DNA from: RGDT01 sp964630925
Lineage (GTDB): Bacteria > Planctomycetota > Planctomycetia > Gemmatales > Gemmataceae
DNA: 64,000 nucleotides
NCBI GenBank assembly: GCA_964630925.1
Contig: CAZVZK010000042.1
Location: 1 to 64,000 of the forward strand
Direction of reading: 5' to 3'
A program made the position numbers and the translations under genes. Positions 33,413 through 42,885 of this stretch are shown here, in pieces (position 1 is the stretch's first letter; every line of letters begins with the position of its first letter). The notes beneath the pieces were generated by a model, which saw only the letters and a program-made list of their open reading frames with translations, was not told the DNA's origin and searched no databases.

Positions 33413-36400
33413 TCACGCCGCCTGGCGGCCCTCCTCGACCCAGTCCTCCAGACGCACGGAGCAGCGGCTCGACACCCCCGACTCGGCCATCGTCACCCCG
33501 ATCAGCGACGGGATCGCCGCCATCGTCCGGTGCCGGTGGGTGATCACGATGAACTGCGTCTCCGCCGCGAACTCCACCAGCACGTTCGCCAGGCGCGCCA
33601 CGTTCGCCTCGTCCAGCGCCGCATCCACCTCGTCCAGGATGCAGAAGGGCGACGGCTTCGACCGGAAGATCGCCAGCAGGAGCGCCACCGCCGTCATCGT
33701 CTTCTCCCCGCCCGACATCTGCGAGATGCCACGCAGCTCCTTGCCCGGCGGCTTCGCGATGATCTCGATCCCCGCCTCCAGGATGTCCACCCCCTCCTCC
33801 AGCACCACGTCGGCCATGCCGCCCGCGAACAGCTTGCGGAAGAGCTCCTGGAACTGCCCGCGGATCGCGTCGTACGCCTCGGTGAACAGCCGGCGGCAGT
33901 CGGTGTTGATGCGGCCGATGGTCGACTCCAGCGAGGCCCGCGCCTCGTCGAGGTCGTCGAACTGGACCTTCAGCCCCGCGTGCCGCGCCTGCAATTCCTC
34001 CAGCTCGGCCAGGGCGTCCATGTTCACCCCGCCGATCCGCTTCAGGCGCGTCCGCAGGTCGGCGATCTCCGCCTCCGGCGCCAGGCCCGCGTTATCCCCC
34101 TCCGCCGGCGGGATCGCGAACTCGGCCTCCCCGGCGGCGACACGCCCGCGGTGCAGCTCCTCCAGCTCGACCTGGAAGCCGTCACGCATCTTGTCGCACA
34201 GCCCGCCGCGCGTCATCTGTAACTGGTCCACCGCCCGCTCGCGTTCGCGAGCCGCCTCGTGCCGCTGCTTCAACGACACCCGGCCCGCCTTCCCCTGCTC
34301 CTCCAGCGCCTTCTTCCGCGCCACCAACTCCGCGCGCACGGCCCGCCCCTCGTTCAGTATCCGCTCGCTCTCCTGCTTGTCGTGGTGCGCCGACGCGAGC
34401 AGCGCCGACCCGCGCAGCAGCGCCGTGACGGCCTCGTCACGCTCCGCCGCCAGCTCCGCCAGCTCCCTCTCGGCGCGCTCGGCCTCGGCCTGCCTCTCCC
34501 CGCGCGCCTTGTCGAGGTCGCCGAGGCGCGAACGCAGCTCCTTGTGGCGGGCGTCCGCGCGGGCCAGCGCCACCCGCGCGTCCGCCGCCTTCTGCATCTG
34601 CTCCCCCTGCCCCGCCTCCAGCGCCCGCGACTCGCGCTCCGCGTCCTCCATGCGCGCCTTGGCCGCCAGGGCCGCCGCCTCCGCCTCGGCGTGCTCGCGC
34701 CGCGCCTGCTCCCACAGGATGCGCAGCTCGGCCACCTCACGCTCCAGCCCGCCCATCTCGCTCTGGCTCAGGTCCACGTCGCTCGACAGGATCTCGCGCT
34801 TCTGCAGGCGCTGCGCGATCTCCGCGCGCAGGCGGCCCGCCTTCTCCTCCAGCGCCTTCACCTCGCCCTCGGCGTGCCCGATCCGGCCCGCCATCTCCGT
34901 CAGCCGGCCCTGCGTCGCCTCCAGGCGGCGCTTCAAATCGTCCGCGTCGGCGTCCAGCCGTGCGATGTTCTCGTGCAGGTCCGCCAGGGCGCTGCGCCGC
35001 GACAGGATGCCCGCCTCGCCGTGGTGCGTCCCCAGCGTCACCGTGCCGTCCGGCTCGACGGCCTCGCCGGCCAGGGTGATCAGCCGCCACCCCGGCAGCC
35101 GCGCCGCCAGGGCCTCCGCCGCCGCCAGGTCGCGGACGATGGCCGTCTGCCCCAGGAGCAGGCGCGGCAGGCCGGCGAAGTCGGCGTCGCAGTGGACCAC
35201 GTCCTCGGCCAGGGCGACGACGCCGGGGTCCGCCAGCGCCTCCTCGCCGTACAGCGGCGGCACGGACGGCGTCAGGGACAGGAAGCTCACGCGCCCGGAG
35301 AGCGGCGCCCCGCGCCGCCGCAGCGCCTCCGCCAGCTCGGCCCGGTCGCGGATGAGGAAGCGCTGCGCCCTCTCGCCCAGCGCGAGGTCGATGAGCGGGG
35401 CGTACTCGCGGCGGACGGTCAGCACCTCGGCGACGAGGCCGACCACCGTGCGCCAGGGGCCGTCCTCGTCCTCCATCAGGTGGCCCAGCACCTCGCGCAC
35501 GCCGGTCCCCAGGCCCTCGTGCGACGCCTCCAGCTCCTCCAACACGTCCGCCTGGCTCCGCAGGCCCGAGCGCGTCTCGCGCAGGTCCGCCGCACGCCGC
35601 CCCAGGTCGTCACGCGTCCCCTCCAGCGCCTCGCGCTCCGCCCGCAACGTGTCGCGCCTCGCCCCCGCGTCGGCCAGCTCGCGCCGCAGCGCCTGCTCGT
35701 CCGCCGACAGCCCCGCCAATTCCACGTCGAGGGCCGCCAGGCTCTTGGAGGTCTGGTTGCTGCTCTCGCGCCGCCGCGCCAGCTCGCGTTCGCGGTTGTC
35801 GAGGTTCGTCGCGTGGCCGACGGCGGCGTTCGACAGCCGCAGCGCCTTATCCGTGAGGTCGAAGTGGCCGGCCTTCAGCGCCTCGATCTCGTCACGCAGG
35901 GCCTCGCGGCGGGAGTCCAGGGCGGCCTTCTCGCCCGCCAGCAGGTCGGCGGCGGCGGCGGCCTCGTCGCGGCGCCGCCGGGCGTCCGCCACCTCCGCGC
36001 CGGCGGCCTCGCCCTCGCGCTCGATGCCACGCATCTCCAGCGTCAGGGCCGCGATGCGGCCCCGCAGCGCGGGCAACGCGGCCTCGGCGCGTTCCAGGGC
36101 GGCCCAGTTGCCGTCGCGGCGGACCTTCTCCTCGGCGATCCGCTCGCGCGCCCTGCTCAGGGTGGCATCGACCTCGGCCAGGTGCGGCGCGACCTGGTCC
36201 AGGCGGGCGTCGATCTCGTCCAGCTCGCGTTGATTGCCTTCGGTGAGCGCCGCCTCGCCGCGGAGTGCCTCCCGCAGGGCCTCCAGCGCGGCCCCCTCCT
36301 CGGCGAGGCGCCCGGCGAGGGCGTGGTACTCGCGGAGGGCCAGGGCCACGGACAGCTCGCGCAGCCGGGCCGTGTGCTGCTGATACGACCGCGCCTTGCC

Positions 36401-37024
36401 GGCCTGATGCTCGGCGGTGCGTCTCTGCTTCTCGACCTCGTCGAGGATGTCACGCAGGCGCGTCATGTTGCCGGCGACGCGCTCGAGGCGGCGCAGGGCC
36501 TCGGCCTTGCGGGCGCGGAAGCGGCTGATGCCGGCCGCCTCCTCGAAGATCGCCCGCCGCTCCTTCGCCCCCGTCTGCAGGAGCTGATCGACGCGGCCCT
36601 GCTCGATGATGCTGTACGCATCGGACCCGGCCCCGGAGCCGAGCAGCACGTCCTTCACGTCCTTGAGCCGGCACACCTCGTTGTTGAGGAGGTACTCCGC
36701 CTCGCCGGAGCGGTAGACGCGGCGGGCGATGCGCACCTCGTCCGCCTCGGCCGCGAGCTGGCGCTTCGCGTTGTCGAAGACGAGGGCGACCTCGGCCATG
36801 CCGAGGGTCTTGCGGGTGGCGCTGCCGTTGAAGATCACGTCGATCATCTCGCCGCCGCGCAGGCTCTTGGCGGACTGCTCGCCGAGCGCCCACTTGATGG
36901 CGTCCACGACGTTGGACTTGCCGCTGCCGTTGGGGCCGATCACGCCCGTCAGGCCGGCGTCGAAGTCGAACGTCGTGCGGTCGGCGAACGACTTGAATCC
37001 GACCAGCTCCAGGCGTTTGAGCAT
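33413..37024 (-). CDS. smc: Chromosome segregation protein SMC
   Basis: The 1203-residue protein is a full SMC ATPase: MLKRLELVGFKSFADRTTFDF, Walker A GPNGSGKSN (30-38), two long coiled coils around a hinge near residues 500-640 (region HEGLGTGVREVLGHL to FAGLPRLLLGQTAIV), signature MSGGEKTM and Walker B PFCILDEVDAALDEAN near the end. SMC condenses and separates chromosomes with ScpA and ScpB, which are not in the window. ATG 37024 is the conserved family start. The upstream FlgI-like gene ends 64 bases before it. Confidence 0.96.
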   Translation of the reverse strand: MLKRLELVGFKSFADRTTFDFDAGLTGVIGPNGSGKSNVVDAIKWALGEQSAKSLRGGEMIDVIFNGSATRKTLGMAEVALVFDNAKRQLAAEADEVRIARRVYRSGEAEYLLNNEVCRLKDVKDVLLGSGAGSDAYSIIEQGRVDQLLQTGAKERRAIFEEAAGISRFRARKAEALRRLERVAGNMTRLRDILDEVEKQRRTAEHQAGKARSYQQHTARLRELSVALALREYHALAGRLAEEGAALEALREALRGEAALTEGNQRELDEIDARLDQVAPHLAEVDATLSRARERIAEEKVRRDGNWAALERAEAALPALRGRIAALTLEMRGIEREGEAAGAEVADARRRRDEAAAAADLLAGEKAALDSRREALRDEIEALKAGHFDLTDKALRLSNAAVGHATNLDNRERELARRRESSNQTSKSLAALDVELAGLSADEQALRRELADAGARRDTLRAEREALEGTRDDLGRRAADLRETRSGLRSQADVLEELEASHEGLGTGVREVLGHLMEDEDGPWRTVVGLVAEVLTVRREYAPLIDLALGERAQRFLIRDRAELAEALRRRGAPLSGRVSFLSLTPSVPPLYGEEALADPGVVALAEDVVHCDADFAGLPRLLLGQTAIVRDLAAAEALAARLPGWRLITLAGEAVEPDGTVTLGTHHGEAGILSRRSALADLHENIARLDADADDLKRRLEATQGRLTEMAGRIGHAEGEVKALEEKAGRLRAEIAQRLQKREILSSDVDLSQSEMGGLEREVAELRILWEQARREHAEAEAAALAAKARMEDAERESRALEAGQGEQMQKAADARVALARADARHKELRSRLGDLDKARGERQAEAERAERELAELAAERDEAVTALLRGSALLASAHHDKQESERILNEGRAVRAELVARKKALEEQGKAGRVSLKQRHEAARERERAVDQLQMTRGGLCDKMRDGFQVELEELHRGRVAAGEAEFAIPPAEGDNAGLAPEAEIADLRTRLKRIGGVNMDALAELEELQARHAGLKVQFDDLDEARASLESTIGRINTDCRRLFTEAYDAIRGQFQELFRKLFAGGMADVVLEEGVDILEAGIEIIAKPPGKELRGISQMSGGEKTMTAVALLLAIFRSKPSPFCILDEVDAALDEANVARLANVLVEFAAETQFIVITHRHRTMAAIPSLIGVTMAESGVSSRCSVRLEDWVEEGRQAA

Positions 37025-37088
37025 CGCGGGCTCCGGGTGGCCTCCACCGGGCGGGCGGGCGGGGCGAGGCCCGCCGCGCCGGTCTTCC

Positions 37089-38834
37089 TCACCGCGACCC
37101 GCCGGTGTACAGCGTCGGCACCTGGCCCAGGTCGTGCTTGTCGCCGCCCAGGCCGGCTTCCACCAGCTCCTCGATGGAGGCCGCCCGCGGCACCGCGTCG
37201 AAGCGCACCGCACAGCCGGCGGCCTCGCTGGCCTTGGCCTGCTGCACCAGGGCCACCACGTCGGCGTACTGCCCGCCCATGTCGGCCATCAGCCGGATCA
37301 CCTCGTCCATCTCCAGCCCGCACTGCCGGTCGCACCGCTCGCCCTGGCGCGGGATGCGGCTCACCGTGCAGCCGACATCCCCCGCGGCGGCGGTCACCGT
37401 GAACTCGCCGGCCAGCAGCGCGAACGGCGGCACCAGCCTCGCCTCCGACCCGAACAGCACCACCTCCGCCCGCTGCGACGTGGACAGGTGCACCAGCGCC
37501 CGCCGCCCCGGCGCGGCCCGGTGCAGCGTGAACGAGCCCGCCAGCTTCTCGCCGGCAACCGCCGGCGAACGCGGGTTCAGCGTGTGCAGGGCGCGGAACG
37601 CCCCGTAGCGCGTCTCGTCGTCGAGGTCGCTCTCCAGCAGCTGCCGCAGCTGCAGCGTGCAGACCGCCTCGGGGAGCGACGCCAGGGCGGTCAGGGCGTA
37701 GGCGCGGAACAGGGGCGTGCGGGCGGCGATGCCCAGCTCCTCGGCGCACGACGGGCTGCCCAGGTAGGCCAACGCCTCGGCGCAGCAGAACCGCACCAGC
37801 GCGTTCTTGCTGTCCAGCCCCGACTGCAACGCCGGCACGCTCTTCACGCCCAGTGCCTCCAGACGCAGGGCCGCCTCGATGGTGCGCGACGGGTCGAGCA
37901 GGTCGTCCTTCAGGCGCGTGCGGTAGCCGCGCTGGTCCTTGGCGTCCTTGTTCGCCTTGTCGCCCGGATCGGCCAGGGGGATGAAGCGGACGACACGCAG
38001 GAAGCGAGGCAGGTTGTTCTGGTACTGCGGCGGCACGCGCAGCGAGATGAGGGTGTTGTTGCTGGTGTGGGCGACCTTGCCGTCGCGCCCGCCGCCCAGG
38101 CCCGGCAGGAACAGGTCGTTGACCCGGTCGGACACCAGGGCCGTCACCACGCCGTTCTGATACTTCGAGTTCATGACCAGCGCCAGGGGGTGCTCCTTGA
38201 TGACGCGGCCGCCGCCCCAGACACGGCCCACGGCCCCGGCGCCGTCGCCCTCGGGGCGCGGGCCGCTCATCATCAGCACCGGCCCCTCGCCCACCGCCAC
38301 CGGGTGCCCGCGCAGCACGCCGCGCGGCCCGCTGTAGTCGGGCCGCAGGTTCTTGGCGAAGTCGAAGTTGTAGAGGGTGCATTTGCGGAGGGTGCCGCCG
38401 CGGATGCTCGTCGCCTTGCTTCCGGGCGGCAGCTTGACCTCCAGGTCGATCCGCCCGCCCTTGGGCGCCCCCGGCGGGATCTCGGCCTCGACGATCACCA
38501 GGGCCGCCGTGCCGGACGCGAGGAGCTTGCCGGGCTCGGGCACCTTGTCCTTCTTCAGGTCGTCGATGAGCATGGCGCGGTACTCGTCGTGCCGGCAGTC
38601 GCCGCCGGTCCCCTCCAGCCCGACGACGATGCCCACGCCGCCGACTTTCACCGGCTCGGCGTTGCCCACCACGGTGCGTTCACCGATGGTGGGCACTTCG
38701 TACTGGAGGGCGGCCTCGGGGTCCTCCCCGGAGACGCCGCGTAGCGACCCCGTGTTGCCGCAGCCGGCGAGGCCGAGGGCGGCGACACCCACGGCGGCTA
38801 GCCACCATGAGAACGCATTGGCGAGACGGGTCAT
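37089..38834 (-). CDS. Lipoprotein with FlgI (flagellar P-ring)-like domain and HEAT-like region
   Basis: The 581-residue product has a lipobox LAGC (Cys25). Residues 35-340 resemble the P-ring protein FlgI: RTVVGNAEPVKVGGVGIVVGLEGTG, DDLKKDKVPEPGKLLASGTAALVIVEAEIPPGAPKGGRIDLEVKLPPGS, and RGHPVAVGEGPVLMMSG. Residues 370-480 look HEAT-like (LRLEALGVKSVPALQSGLDSKNALVRFCCAEALAYLG). No other flagellar gene is near. Proteins of this fusion are widespread in non-flagellate planctomycetes, so the FlgI fold is likely reused in the envelope. The open frame extends far upstream of ATG 38834, but the lipoprotein signal fixes this start. Confidence 0.8.
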   Translation of the reverse strand: MTRLANAFSWWLAAVGVAALGLAGCGNTGSLRGVSGEDPEAALQYEVPTIGERTVVGNAEPVKVGGVGIVVGLEGTGGDCRHDEYRAMLIDDLKKDKVPEPGKLLASGTAALVIVEAEIPPGAPKGGRIDLEVKLPPGSKATSIRGGTLRKCTLYNFDFAKNLRPDYSGPRGVLRGHPVAVGEGPVLMMSGPRPEGDGAGAVGRVWGGGRVIKEHPLALVMNSKYQNGVVTALVSDRVNDLFLPGLGGGRDGKVAHTSNNTLISLRVPPQYQNNLPRFLRVVRFIPLADPGDKANKDAKDQRGYRTRLKDDLLDPSRTIEAALRLEALGVKSVPALQSGLDSKNALVRFCCAEALAYLGSPSCAEELGIAARTPLFRAYALTALASLPEAVCTLQLRQLLESDLDDETRYGAFRALHTLNPRSPAVAGEKLAGSFTLHRAAPGRRALVHLSTSQRAEVVLFGSEARLVPPFALLAGEFTVTAAAGDVGCTVSRIPRQGERCDRQCGLEMDEVIRLMADMGGQYADVVALVQQAKASEAAGCAVRFDAVPRAASIEELVEAGLGGDKHDLGQVPTLYTGGSR

Positions 38835-39001
38835 GACAGGCCCCCGGCCAGGATCGGTGCGAAATGGACGTGAGAGGCAGGCGGAATACCCGCGGGCGTC
38901 CGGGGTGTCAAGGCCCGTTTCGGGCGCACGCCCATCTCTTTCAGCGGTGGGCGTCACCGATCCGCCTTGCACGCGCCGCCGCGCGATGGTATCCCCGCGC
39001 C

Positions 39002-39652
39002 ATGAGGCACGCCACGCTCGCACTGTTGCCCGCCCTCGTCCTCGCCGGCTGTCTGACGCCGGAGATGCAGCAGGAACGCGAGCGCGCCCGCTTCGCCGCC
39101 GAGGGCCACAAGTACCTCCAGCGCGGCAGCCACCGCGAGGCCCGCGCCAGCTTCCGCCTCGCGCTGGAGCTGCGCCCTGACGACGCCGACACGCTGTTCC
39201 AGCTCGCCCGATGCGCCGCGGCGCTGAACGAGAAGCAGGAGAGCGAGGGCCTACTGATGCGCTGCCTGGCCCTCGACCCCGGCCACGAGGGCGCACGCTC
39301 CGAGCTGGTCCGCCGCATGCTGGCGGACGGGCGGCCCGACGACGCCCGCCGCATGGTGAACGCCTGGCTGGCCAATCAGCCCGGCAAGCCCGGCCCGTAC
39401 GTCGAGGACGGCCTGCTCCGCCTGCGTGACGGCGACATCGACGCCGCCCGCGGACGCTTCGAGCAGGCCATCGACTTCGACCCGACCCACCCGCGCGCCA
39501 ACCTGGAATTGGGCAAGGTGTACGAGCGCCTCGACCATCCGGGCCGGGCGCTCCAGCTCTACGAGATGGCGGCCCAGCTCGGGGACGCCGAGGGCGCCAC
39601 GCGGCTGGCCAGCCTCCGCAAGAAAGGCACGCCACGCCCGCGCCCGGACTGA
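39002..39652 (+). CDS. TPR lipoprotein
   Basis: The 216-residue product has a lipobox LAGC (Cys17) and three to four tetratricopeptide repeats: HKYLQRGSHREARASFRLALELRPDD, KQESEGLLMRCLALDPGHEGAR, DIDAARGRFEQAIDFDPTHPRANLELG and HPGRALQLYEMAAQLGD. It should be a membrane-anchored scaffold. ATG 39002 gives the signal sequence. It is divergent from the FlgI-like lipoprotein; a shared envelope role is possible. Confidence 0.8.
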   Translation: MRHATLALLPALVLAGCLTPEMQQERERARFAAEGHKYLQRGSHREARASFRLALELRPDDADTLFQLARCAAALNEKQESEGLLMRCLALDPGHEGARSELVRRMLADGRPDDARRMVNAWLANQPGKPGPYVEDGLLRLRDGDIDAARGRFEQAIDFDPTHPRANLELGKVYERLDHPGRALQLYEMAAQLGDAEGATRLASLRKKGTPRPRPD

Positions 39653-40242
39653 TGATTCGCCACTCCACGTCGAGGCGACACTTCGCCGGATCAGGGCTCC
39701 CAGAGCGGCCCACCCCGAAGGTGGCGGATGGACGCCTATCGGTGAAGAAACCGAACCGCGGAGTGCGGACACCCCGGATGGTGGCGCGTGGACGCCAGTC
39801 AGTGAGGGAAACGAATCAGGGAAACGATTTTCCCGCCGCAAATGCAGACGGCAGTAGCACTTGAGGAAGTTCGTTTCCCAGACCCCCTCACACCCCCCCA
39901 ACGCGACGGAAACGAATCGCCCCCGACGATCAGGCGCGGACAGACGCATGACACCGGCGAGGGTGACGCCGCGAGGGCCCGGGGCGTCAGCCGCGTCAGC
40001 CCCGCCCCCCGGCGATTCCAGACCTTCCACACCGCCCCTCCGGCGCCCCGCCTCTGAATCAGGCCCTTCGGGTGTCGCTTCACCGAGGAGTGTCGATGAT
40101 TCCGGTCATTTTCCCGGTGCCCGGCGGCGGCCGCCGCCATACGATACCGTTTGCGTGACGGGCACCCGCACGCCCGTGCCTTCCCGGCAAGGCCGCCCGG
40201 TTTATCTGGCCGTCAGGGCCGTCCATTCACGATAGAGGCGGC
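39653..40242. other. 590-base non-coding stretch with degenerate repeats
   Basis: No gene is supported. Two imperfect direct repeats of about 60 bp (from 39712 and 39771) share GGTGGCGNNTGGACGCC and GTGA blocks. After them GGAAACGAAT occurs in both orientations (39807, 39867, 39909 areas), with an ACCCCCTCACACCCCCC tract at 39883-39899 that matches the inverted G-rich tract of the MITE-like repeat. This is possibly a diverged relative of that element. The last 100 bases contain the ribosome site of the next gene. Confidence 0.45.
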
Positions 40243-41592
40243 GTGGGAATCCCGTGGAACCGGGCCCGCGCCGCTGGTAGCATCGTGGGGCCGCACCTGG
40301 CCCGGGGCTTTCTCACCTTGGAACGCTACTTCGCCGAGCCCTACCGCTTCATCCCGCCGTACCGCAGCACCTTCTGGTGCCGCATCGCGCGGCTGTTCCT
40401 CTTCCGCCACCTGCGCGGCAAGCACGGCGTCCACCGCTTCCAGACCGACGGGGCCGAACACTTCCTCGCCTCCATCAAGGCCGGCGCCGGCATCCTCCTC
40501 ACGCCCAACCACTGCCGCTGGGCCGACCCCCTCGTCATGGGCGCCACCGCCGGACTGCTCGGCCATTACCTCTACTACATGGCCAGCTACCACCTGTTCA
40601 AGCAGGGCCGCTTCCGCGGCTGGATGCTCCGCCGCCTTGGCGGGTTCAGCGTCTGGCGCGAGGGCCCCGACCGAGAGGCCATCAAGACCGCCGTCCAGAT
40701 CCTCGTCTCCGCCGAACGCCCCCTCGTCCTCTTCCCCGAGGGCACCTGGCTCCGCCAGAACGACCGCGTCCTCCCGTTGCAAGAGGGCATCTCGCTCATC
40801 CTCCGCCAGGCCATCAAGCAGGGCGAACGCCCCCTCGCCGTCCACCCGATGGCCATCAAGTACTGGATGCTCCAGGACCCCTCCGACGTCGCCTCCGAAC
40901 GGCTCTCCGCCCTGGAGAGGTCCATCGGCTGGTCGCCGCAGGACGCCCTCGGCCCGGTCGCCCGCGTCGAGAAGCTCGGCACCGCCCTCGTCGGCCTGCG
41001 CGAGGTCGAATTGCTCGGCGCCACCCAGCCCGGCACCCTCGATGAGCGCACCTCCCGCCTCGTCGGCTCGCAGCTCGAACGCCTGGAGCGCCTGCACCTC
41101 GGCAAGGCCGGCGACGGCTGGGCCATGGAGCGCGTCCGCCGCGTCCGCCAGCACCTGACCCGCCGGCTGTTGGAGAACGGCACCGACCAACGTGTCGCCG
41201 AGGCGATCCGCCGCGATCTCGCCGTCCTGCTCCTGTGTGAGAACCTCACCGGCCATTCGCTGGCCTACCTGCAGGAGAGCCCCACGCCCGAACGCCTCGT
41301 CGAGACGGTGCAGCGCATCGAGGAGACCATCGCCGACCGCCACGAGACGCCGATGGTGCCGATGGGCGTGCAGGTCCGCTTCGGCCCGGCCATCGACGCC
41401 CGCCAGCTCTTCACCGGCGGCAAGGCCGAGCGCGGCAGCGACCCCCTCGTCGTCCGCCTGCGCCCGGCGATGCAGGGGCTCCTCGACTCGATCAACGCCG
41501 AGGGCCCGCCCCCCGCCTGGGGCTGCCCGAAGCGCCCCCATCCCCAGGCGACGCCTGTCGCCGCCGGCCACGCCATCTTCCCCCATTCATAA
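40243..41592 (+). CDS. PlsC-like 1-acyl-glycerol-3-phosphate acyltransferase
   Basis: The 449-residue protein has the acyltransferase motifs NHCRWADP (HxxxxD: His90, Asp95), GGFSVWREGPDR (block 2) and LFPEGTW (block 3, 164-170). Family members transfer an acyl chain to lysophosphatidate or a related lysolipid at the membrane. The C-terminal 250 residues are an extra helical extension. The start is GTG 40243 with GAGGCG 2-7 bases before it, a weak site. Only 16 bases separate it from btaA, so it likely makes or remodels the diacylglycerol moiety used by BtaA and BtaB. Confidence 0.8.
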   Translation: MGIPWNRARAAGSIVGPHLARGFLTLERYFAEPYRFIPPYRSTFWCRIARLFLFRHLRGKHGVHRFQTDGAEHFLASIKAGAGILLTPNHCRWADPLVMGATAGLLGHYLYYMASYHLFKQGRFRGWMLRRLGGFSVWREGPDREAIKTAVQILVSAERPLVLFPEGTWLRQNDRVLPLQEGISLILRQAIKQGERPLAVHPMAIKYWMLQDPSDVASERLSALERSIGWSPQDALGPVARVEKLGTALVGLREVELLGATQPGTLDERTSRLVGSQLERLERLHLGKAGDGWAMERVRRVRQHLTRRLLENGTDQRVAEAIRRDLAVLLLCENLTGHSLAYLQESPTPERLVETVQRIEETIADRHETPMVPMGVQVRFGPAIDARQLFTGGKAERGSDPLVVRLRPAMQGLLDSINAEGPPPAWGCPKRPHPQATPVAAGHAIFPHS

Positions 41593-41608
41593 AGAAGGAT
41601 ACCCCCTG

Positions 41609-42811
41609 ATGCTGACGTCCTCGTCGCGCCAGAAGATCAAGAACAGCCTCTTCAAGGCCATCCACACCCGCAACCTGATCTACAACACCTGCTGGGAGGA
41701 CCCCCGGCTCGACCGTGTCGCCCTCAACCTCGGCCCCAGCGACCGCGTCGTGGTCATCACATCCGCGGGGTGCAACGCGCTGGACTACCTCCTCGCCGGG
41801 GCCGGCGAGGTCAACGCGGTGGACGTGAACCCCATCCAGAACAGCCTGCTGGAGTTCAAGCGGGCCGCCATCCTCGGGCTGGACTACGACTCGTTCTTCG
41901 ACCTGTTCGGCAAGGGCAGCACGCCGTTCGCGCGGCAGATGTACGGCGACGTGATCCGCAAGCAGCTCTCCACAGCCGCACGCACCTACTGGGACAAGCA
42001 CATCTCGATGTTCCTCGGCCAGGGCTGGCGCAAGTCGTTCTACTACCGGGGCACGTCCGGCCTGCTGGCCCGGCTGATGATGATCAACGCCAACTTCCTG
42101 CACCGCCTGCGCGAGCCCATCCAGGATCTCATGCGCGCCCAGACCGTCGAGGAGCAGCGCCACATCTACGACACCCGCATCAAACAGCGGTTCTGGACGC
42201 CGTGGCTGAAGTGGCTGCTGGCCCGCAGCTTCACCCTCACCCTGCTGGGCGTGCCAGGCCCGCAGAAGGACCAGATCACCAAGCAGTACAAGGGCGGCGT
42301 GGCCCAGTTCATCCGCGACTCGATGGAGGCGGTCATGTGCCAGCTCCCTTTCCGCGACAACTACTTCTGGCGCGTCTACATCGACGGCCATTACACCCAC
42401 GACTGCTGCCCCGAGTATGTCCGCCGCGAGAACTTCGAGGCCCTGCGCAGCCGGCTGCCCCGCCTGCACATCCACACCTCGACGATCACCGACTACCTGG
42501 GCAAGGCCGCGCCTGGCCTGACCCGCTTCGTCCTGCTGGACCACATGGACTGGATGTCCACCGAGATGCCCGAGGCGCTGAGCGAGGAGTGGACGGCGAT
42601 CCTGGCGAAGGCGGCGCCGGGGGCGCGGGCCATCTTCCGCAGCGCCGGGCTGAAGGTCGAGTTCCTCGACCACCTGCCGGTGGAGCACCGGGGCCAGACG
42701 GCGCAGCTCGGGTCACTCCTGCGCTACAACCCCGAGCTGGCCGCCGAGCTGCACGTCAAGGACCGCGTCCACACCTACGGCAGCTTCCACATCGCCGACC
42801 TCCCGAACTGA
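41609..42811 (+). CDS. btaA: BtaA-type S-adenosylmethionine:diacylglycerol 3-amino-3-carboxypropyltransferase
   Basis: The 400-residue protein matches the DUF3419/BtaA family: IHTRNLIYNTCWEDPRLDR at the N-terminus, a SAM-binding strand VVVITSAGCNALDYLLAGA followed by VNAVDVNPIQNSLLEFK, and the C-terminal LLDHMDWMS motif. BtaA moves the aminocarboxypropyl group of SAM to diacylglycerol, giving diacylglyceryl homoserine, the first step of betaine lipid synthesis. AGAAGGA ends 9 bases before ATG 41609. The gene lies between an acyltransferase and a BtaB-like methyltransferase, which strongly supports the role. Confidence 0.9.
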   Translation: MLTSSSRQKIKNSLFKAIHTRNLIYNTCWEDPRLDRVALNLGPSDRVVVITSAGCNALDYLLAGAGEVNAVDVNPIQNSLLEFKRAAILGLDYDSFFDLFGKGSTPFARQMYGDVIRKQLSTAARTYWDKHISMFLGQGWRKSFYYRGTSGLLARLMMINANFLHRLREPIQDLMRAQTVEEQRHIYDTRIKQRFWTPWLKWLLARSFTLTLLGVPGPQKDQITKQYKGGVAQFIRDSMEAVMCQLPFRDNYFWRVYIDGHYTHDCCPEYVRRENFEALRSRLPRLHIHTSTITDYLGKAAPGLTRFVLLDHMDWMSTEMPEALSEEWTAILAKAAPGARAIFRSAGLKVEFLDHLPVEHRGQTAQLGSLLRYNPELAAELHVKDRVHTYGSFHIADLPN

Positions 42812-42822
42812 TGGGGGATCTG

Positions 42823-42868
42823 TCCCAGGCGTCCCCGGTGTCCTATAGGACACTGAGGACGCCTGGGA
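42823..42868 (+). promoter_or_regulatory. 46-base hairpin between btaA and btaB
   Basis: TCCCAGGCGTCC (42823-42834) pairs with GGACGCCTGGGA (42857-42868); inside it GGTGTCC pairs with GGACACT around TATA. Two internal 2-base mismatches separate the stems. There is no U-tract. It could be an mRNA-processing or stability element or a small inserted palindrome. Confidence 0.6.
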
Positions 42869-42885
42869 CGTTGAGAGAGCCACTG

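Noticed and set aside
34259..37402. Open frame of 1047 codons opposite smc
   Set aside because: Gln/Arg/Leu-rich shadow of the SMC coiled coils; no domain, and smc is certain.
37089..38834. Flagellar operon
   Set aside because: Only a FlgI-like domain is present; no other flagellar gene occurs in the window and the protein is a lipoprotein fused to a HEAT-like region.
38835..39713. N-terminal extension of the FlgI-like frame by almost 300 codons
   Set aside because: It runs antisense through the TPR lipoprotein gene and is Arg/Gly/Pro-rich; the lipoprotein signal at 38834 fixes the start.
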